DNA of 7,695 nucleotides, taken from assembly GCA_016282215.1 (NCBI GenBank), contig JAEEKC010000152.1, forward strand, positions 1-7,695, in the 5' to 3' direction. Positions within the stretch are counted from its first letter, which is position 1; every line of letters begins with the position of its first letter. The position numbers and the translations under genes are program-made. Below the pieces are notes generated by a model that worked only from the letters and a program-made list of their open reading frames with translations, was not told where the DNA came from and did not search any database. The stretch is from Lachnospiraceae bacterium. GTDB lineage: Bacteria > Bacillota > Clostridia > Lachnospirales > Lachnospiraceae. Of this stretch, positions 5,995-7,695 are shown in pieces.

Positions 5995-7440
5995 ATGAAG
6001 AATATTTTATTTATCGCATCAGAAGGCGTTCCTTTTATCAAAACCGGCGGTCTTGCTGATGTGGTTGGGTCCCTTCCGAAGTGTCTTGACAGACGCTATT
6101 TTGATGTCCGCGTGATGCTGCCGCGGTATACCTGCATTCGTCAGGAATTAAAAGAGCTGATGAAGTACAAGACGCATTTTTATCTTGATTTTAACTGGCG
6201 CAGCGAGTATGTGGGCGTATTGGAAGCCAAGGTGGACGGTATTACCTATTACTTTATCGACAATGAATCCTATTTCTCGGGCTTCAGCATTTATTCCGAT
6301 AATGTACTCGATGAGATCCGCAAATTCAGTTTTTTCTGCAAGGCAGCACTTTCGTCCCTGCCGCTTACGGGATTTAAGCCGGACATCATTCATTGCCACG
6401 ACTGGCAGACCGGCCTGGTTCCCGTCTACCTGAAAGAACGGTTTGCGGGCGGGGAATTTTTCCAGGGGATCAAGTCCATCATGACCATCCATAACCTGAA
6501 ATTCCAGGGCAGATGGAATGTGAAGGATGTCAAGGAGATCACCGGTCTTCCCGATTATTTCTTTACGCCGGACAAATTGGAAAGTTATGATGATGCCAAC
6601 CTGCTCAAGGGAGGTATCGTTTATGCGGATGCGGTAACGACGGTTTCCGCCACTTATGCGGAAGAGATCAAGACGCAGTTTTACGGGGAAGGGCTGGACG
6701 GACTTTTGAATGCCAGATCCAATTCCCTGCGCGGTATCGTGAACGGCATCGATTATGAAGATTTCAATCCGGAGACGGACCGGAACATCGTAGCAAGATA
6801 TAATGCCGCGAATTTCCGCAAAGAAAAAGTAAAGAACAAAAGAGCGCTGCAGGAAGAACTTGGTCTTGAGCAGGACGATAAGAAGATGATGATCGGTATC
6901 GTATCGCGCCTGACAGACCAGAAGGGCTTTGACCTGATCGCCTATGTGATGGATGAACTGTGTCAGGAAGAGGTACAGATCGTTGTCCTCGGAACCGGTC
7001 AGGAGCGCTATGAAAACATGTTCCGGCATTTTGACTGGAAATATAACAATAAAGTATCTGCCAATATTTATTATTCGGATGCCTTGTCACATAAGATTTA
7101 TGCTGCATCGGATGCATTTTTGATGCCGTCGCTCTTTGAGCCCTGCGGACTGTCGCAGCTTATGGCATTGCATTACGGGACGCTGCCCATCGTTCGCGAG
7201 ACCGGCGGCCTGAAGGATACCGTAGAGCCCTATAATGAGTTTGAGAGCACGGGCACGGGCTTTTCCTTCACGAATTATAATGCGTATGAAATGCTTGCCA
7301 CCATCCGCTACGCGAAATATGTATTCTATCAGAGAAAACGCGAGTGGAACAAAATGGTTGACCGTGCGATGGCAGCAGACTTCTCCTGGAATGTTTCGGC
7401 AGCGAAGTATCAGGAGATGTACGACTGGCTGATCGGCTGA
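5995..7440 (+). CDS. glgA: Glycogen synthase (ADP-glucose alpha-1,4-glucosyltransferase)
   Basis: 481 residues, the normal length for bacterial GlgA (about 475-490). This GT5 retaining glycosyltransferase has a GT-B fold and adds glucose from ADP-glucose to the non-reducing end of alpha-1,4-glucan during glycogen storage in the cytoplasm. The N-terminal catalytic domain (GT5, about 1-240) opens with MKNILFIASEGVPFIKTGGLADVVG, whose K16-T-G-G binds ADP-glucose, followed by IIHCHDWQTG (131-140), MTIHNLKFQG (163-172) and TTVSATYAEEI (215-225). The C-terminal GT1-type domain has GIVSRLTDQKG (301-311), VVLGTGQERY (330-339), and the nucleotide-sugar site MPSLFEPCGLSQLMALHYGTLPIVRETGGLKDTV, with the conserved Glu at 382 and Gly-rich turn at 403-405. 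All expected catalytic segments are present. No glgB, glgC, glgD or glgP is adjacent, so glgA appears to be encoded alone here with its own promoter and terminator. Many Clostridia carry more than one GlgA; its rank among paralogues cannot be seen. Confidence 0.96.
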   Translation: MKNILFIASEGVPFIKTGGLADVVGSLPKCLDRRYFDVRVMLPRYTCIRQELKELMKYKTHFYLDFNWRSEYVGVLEAKVDGITYYFIDNESYFSGFSIYSDNVLDEIRKFSFFCKAALSSLPLTGFKPDIIHCHDWQTGLVPVYLKERFAGGEFFQGIKSIMTIHNLKFQGRWNVKDVKEITGLPDYFFTPDKLESYDDANLLKGGIVYADAVTTVSATYAEEIKTQFYGEGLDGLLNARSNSLRGIVNGIDYEDFNPETDRNIVARYNAANFRKEKVKNKRALQEELGLEQDDKKMMIGIVSRLTDQKGFDLIAYVMDELCQEEVQIVVLGTGQERYENMFRHFDWKYNNKVSANIYYSDALSHKIYAASDAFLMPSLFEPCGLSQLMALHYGTLPIVRETGGLKDTVEPYNEFESTGTGFSFTNYNAYEMLATIRYAKYVFYQRKREWNKMVDRAMAADFSWNVSAAKYQEMYDWLIG

Positions 7441-7462
7441 CCAGGGGTTTCATGATAGCATA

Positions 7463-7502
7463 GGTGTCAATGGGGACGGTTCGGTGTCATTGGGGACGGT
7501 TC
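7463..7502. repeat. Tandem duplication of a 20-base palindrome arm segment
   Basis: Positions 7463-7482 and 7483-7502 are two abutting 20-base copies of GGTGTCA-A/T-TGGGGACGGTTC, differing at one base (7470 A, 7490 T). The second copy is the outer part of the left arm of the palindrome that follows; the first has no matching copy on the right side. Confidence 0.9.
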
Positions 7503-7557
7503 TCTCTGACAACCTTGAAATGCAGGTTGTCACAGAGAACCGTCCCCATGTGACACC
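7463..7557. repeat. REP-like dispersed palindromic element (GGGGACGGTTC family)
   Basis: The left arm 7483-7515 and right arm 7524-7557 are almost fully complementary. The outer GGTGTCA pairs with TGACACC, the core TGGGGACGGTTCTCT pairs with AGAGAACCGTCCCCA, and the inner TGACAACCT pairs with AGGTTGTCA around an 8-base loop (7516-7523). The only defects are a C-C mismatch (7506/7533) and a one-versus-two-base internal loop next to the outer heptamer. From memory, palindromes with this GGGGACGGTTC core and GTGTCA/TGACAC ends recur in many bacterial genomes, including Clostridia, sometimes beside Y1-type (IS200/REP-associated) transposase genes. No such gene lies in this window, so this would be a non-autonomous copy. 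No target duplication is visible at its edges. Confidence 0.75.
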
Positions 7558-7564
7558 AAGTATT

Positions 7565-7614
7565 AAAGACACTTTCTTGGAAAACACTGATTTCCGGAGA
7601 GAGTGTCTTTTTTT
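7565..7614 (+). terminator. Intrinsic terminator of glgA
   Basis: AAAGACACT (7565-7573) pairs with AGTGTCTTT (7602-7610). The stem continues inward through TTCTT with GGAGAG-side partners (two G-T wobbles, one bulged G at 7596) and GGAAA (7579-7583) with TTTCC (7591-7595), around a 7-base loop. A run of seven Ts (7608-7614) follows. It lies 124 bases after the glgA stop because the palindromic repeat is in between. It also insulates the gene starting at 7666. Confidence 0.88.
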
Positions 7615-7665
7615 CGCCTGAAAACAAACTTATGAATACTCTGTCACAGTTTAAGGAGTTGGCAG

Positions 7666-7695
7666 ATGATGAACAGGATCCTGACAGACAGATAT
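7666..7695 (+). CDS. Start of an unidentified gene, cut off by the window end
   Basis: Two successive in-frame ATG codons (7666, 7669) follow an AAGGAG ribosome site (7653-7658) at seven or ten bases. The visible peptide is MMNRILTDRY, with no stop before the window ends. The strong ribosome site right after a terminator supports a real gene start. A DRY tripeptide near the N-terminus is reminiscent of clostridial adenylosuccinate lyases (PurB), but ten residues are far too few to assign a function. No convincing promoter was found in the 50 bases between the terminator and the ribosome site. Confidence 0.55.
   Translation, partial: MMNRILTDRY

Noticed and set aside
6148..7029. A 293-codon open frame on the minus strand within glgA.
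   Set aside because: It lies entirely opposite a clearly conserved gene, resembles no family, and arises from codon bias of the plus-strand gene.
7463..7557. The palindromic region as a CRISPR fragment or a tRNA/attachment site.
   Set aside because: There are only two abutting repeats with no spacer, no cas genes, and no tRNA fold. A REP-like palindrome explains the pattern better.

Overview
The window looks like chromosomal core DNA from a Gram-positive anaerobe of the class Clostridia, most likely a Lachnospiraceae-type organism. This is inferred from the run of genes dxs-tlyA-nadK-argR-recN, an order common in that class, from Clostridia-like protein sequences, and from A-rich spacers with strong Shine-Dalgarno sites. 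No 16S or other decisive taxonomic marker is present.

Layout: five genes in one direction fill positions 1-5912. dxs (isoprenoid precursor synthesis) enters from the left without its first few codons. It overlaps tlyA (2'-O rRNA methyltransferase) by ATGA, and tlyA overlaps nadK (NAD kinase) by GTGA, so these three are probably translationally coupled. A 55-base gap leads to argR (arginine repressor). A 145-base A-rich gap, holding a plausible sigma-70 promoter, an inverted repeat and a small hairpin, leads to recN (SMC-like DNA repair ATPase). A short gap with a very good promoter (TTGCCC-N17-TATAAT) and a strong ribosome binding site then precedes glgA (glycogen synthase), which appears to be its own transcription unit.

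The only part that looks accessory is the 225-base spacer after glgA (7441-7665). It holds a long imperfect palindrome built on a GGGGACGGTTC core, of a type I recall as a dispersed repeat in Clostridia and other bacteria. Its left arm has a tandem second copy of its outer 20 bases. A strong intrinsic terminator follows. The palindrome sits between the glgA stop codon and that terminator, so it would be transcribed into the glgA 3' UTR. A new gene with a good ribosome binding site starts at 7666 and runs off the window after ten codons.

The genes do not form one pathway. They are housekeeping functions: isoprenoids, ribosome modification, NADP supply, arginine control, recombination repair and glycogen storage. 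I found no previously undescribed multi-gene system. The points worth a second look are the palindromic repeat with its partial duplication and the possible control sites upstream of argR, recN and glgA.
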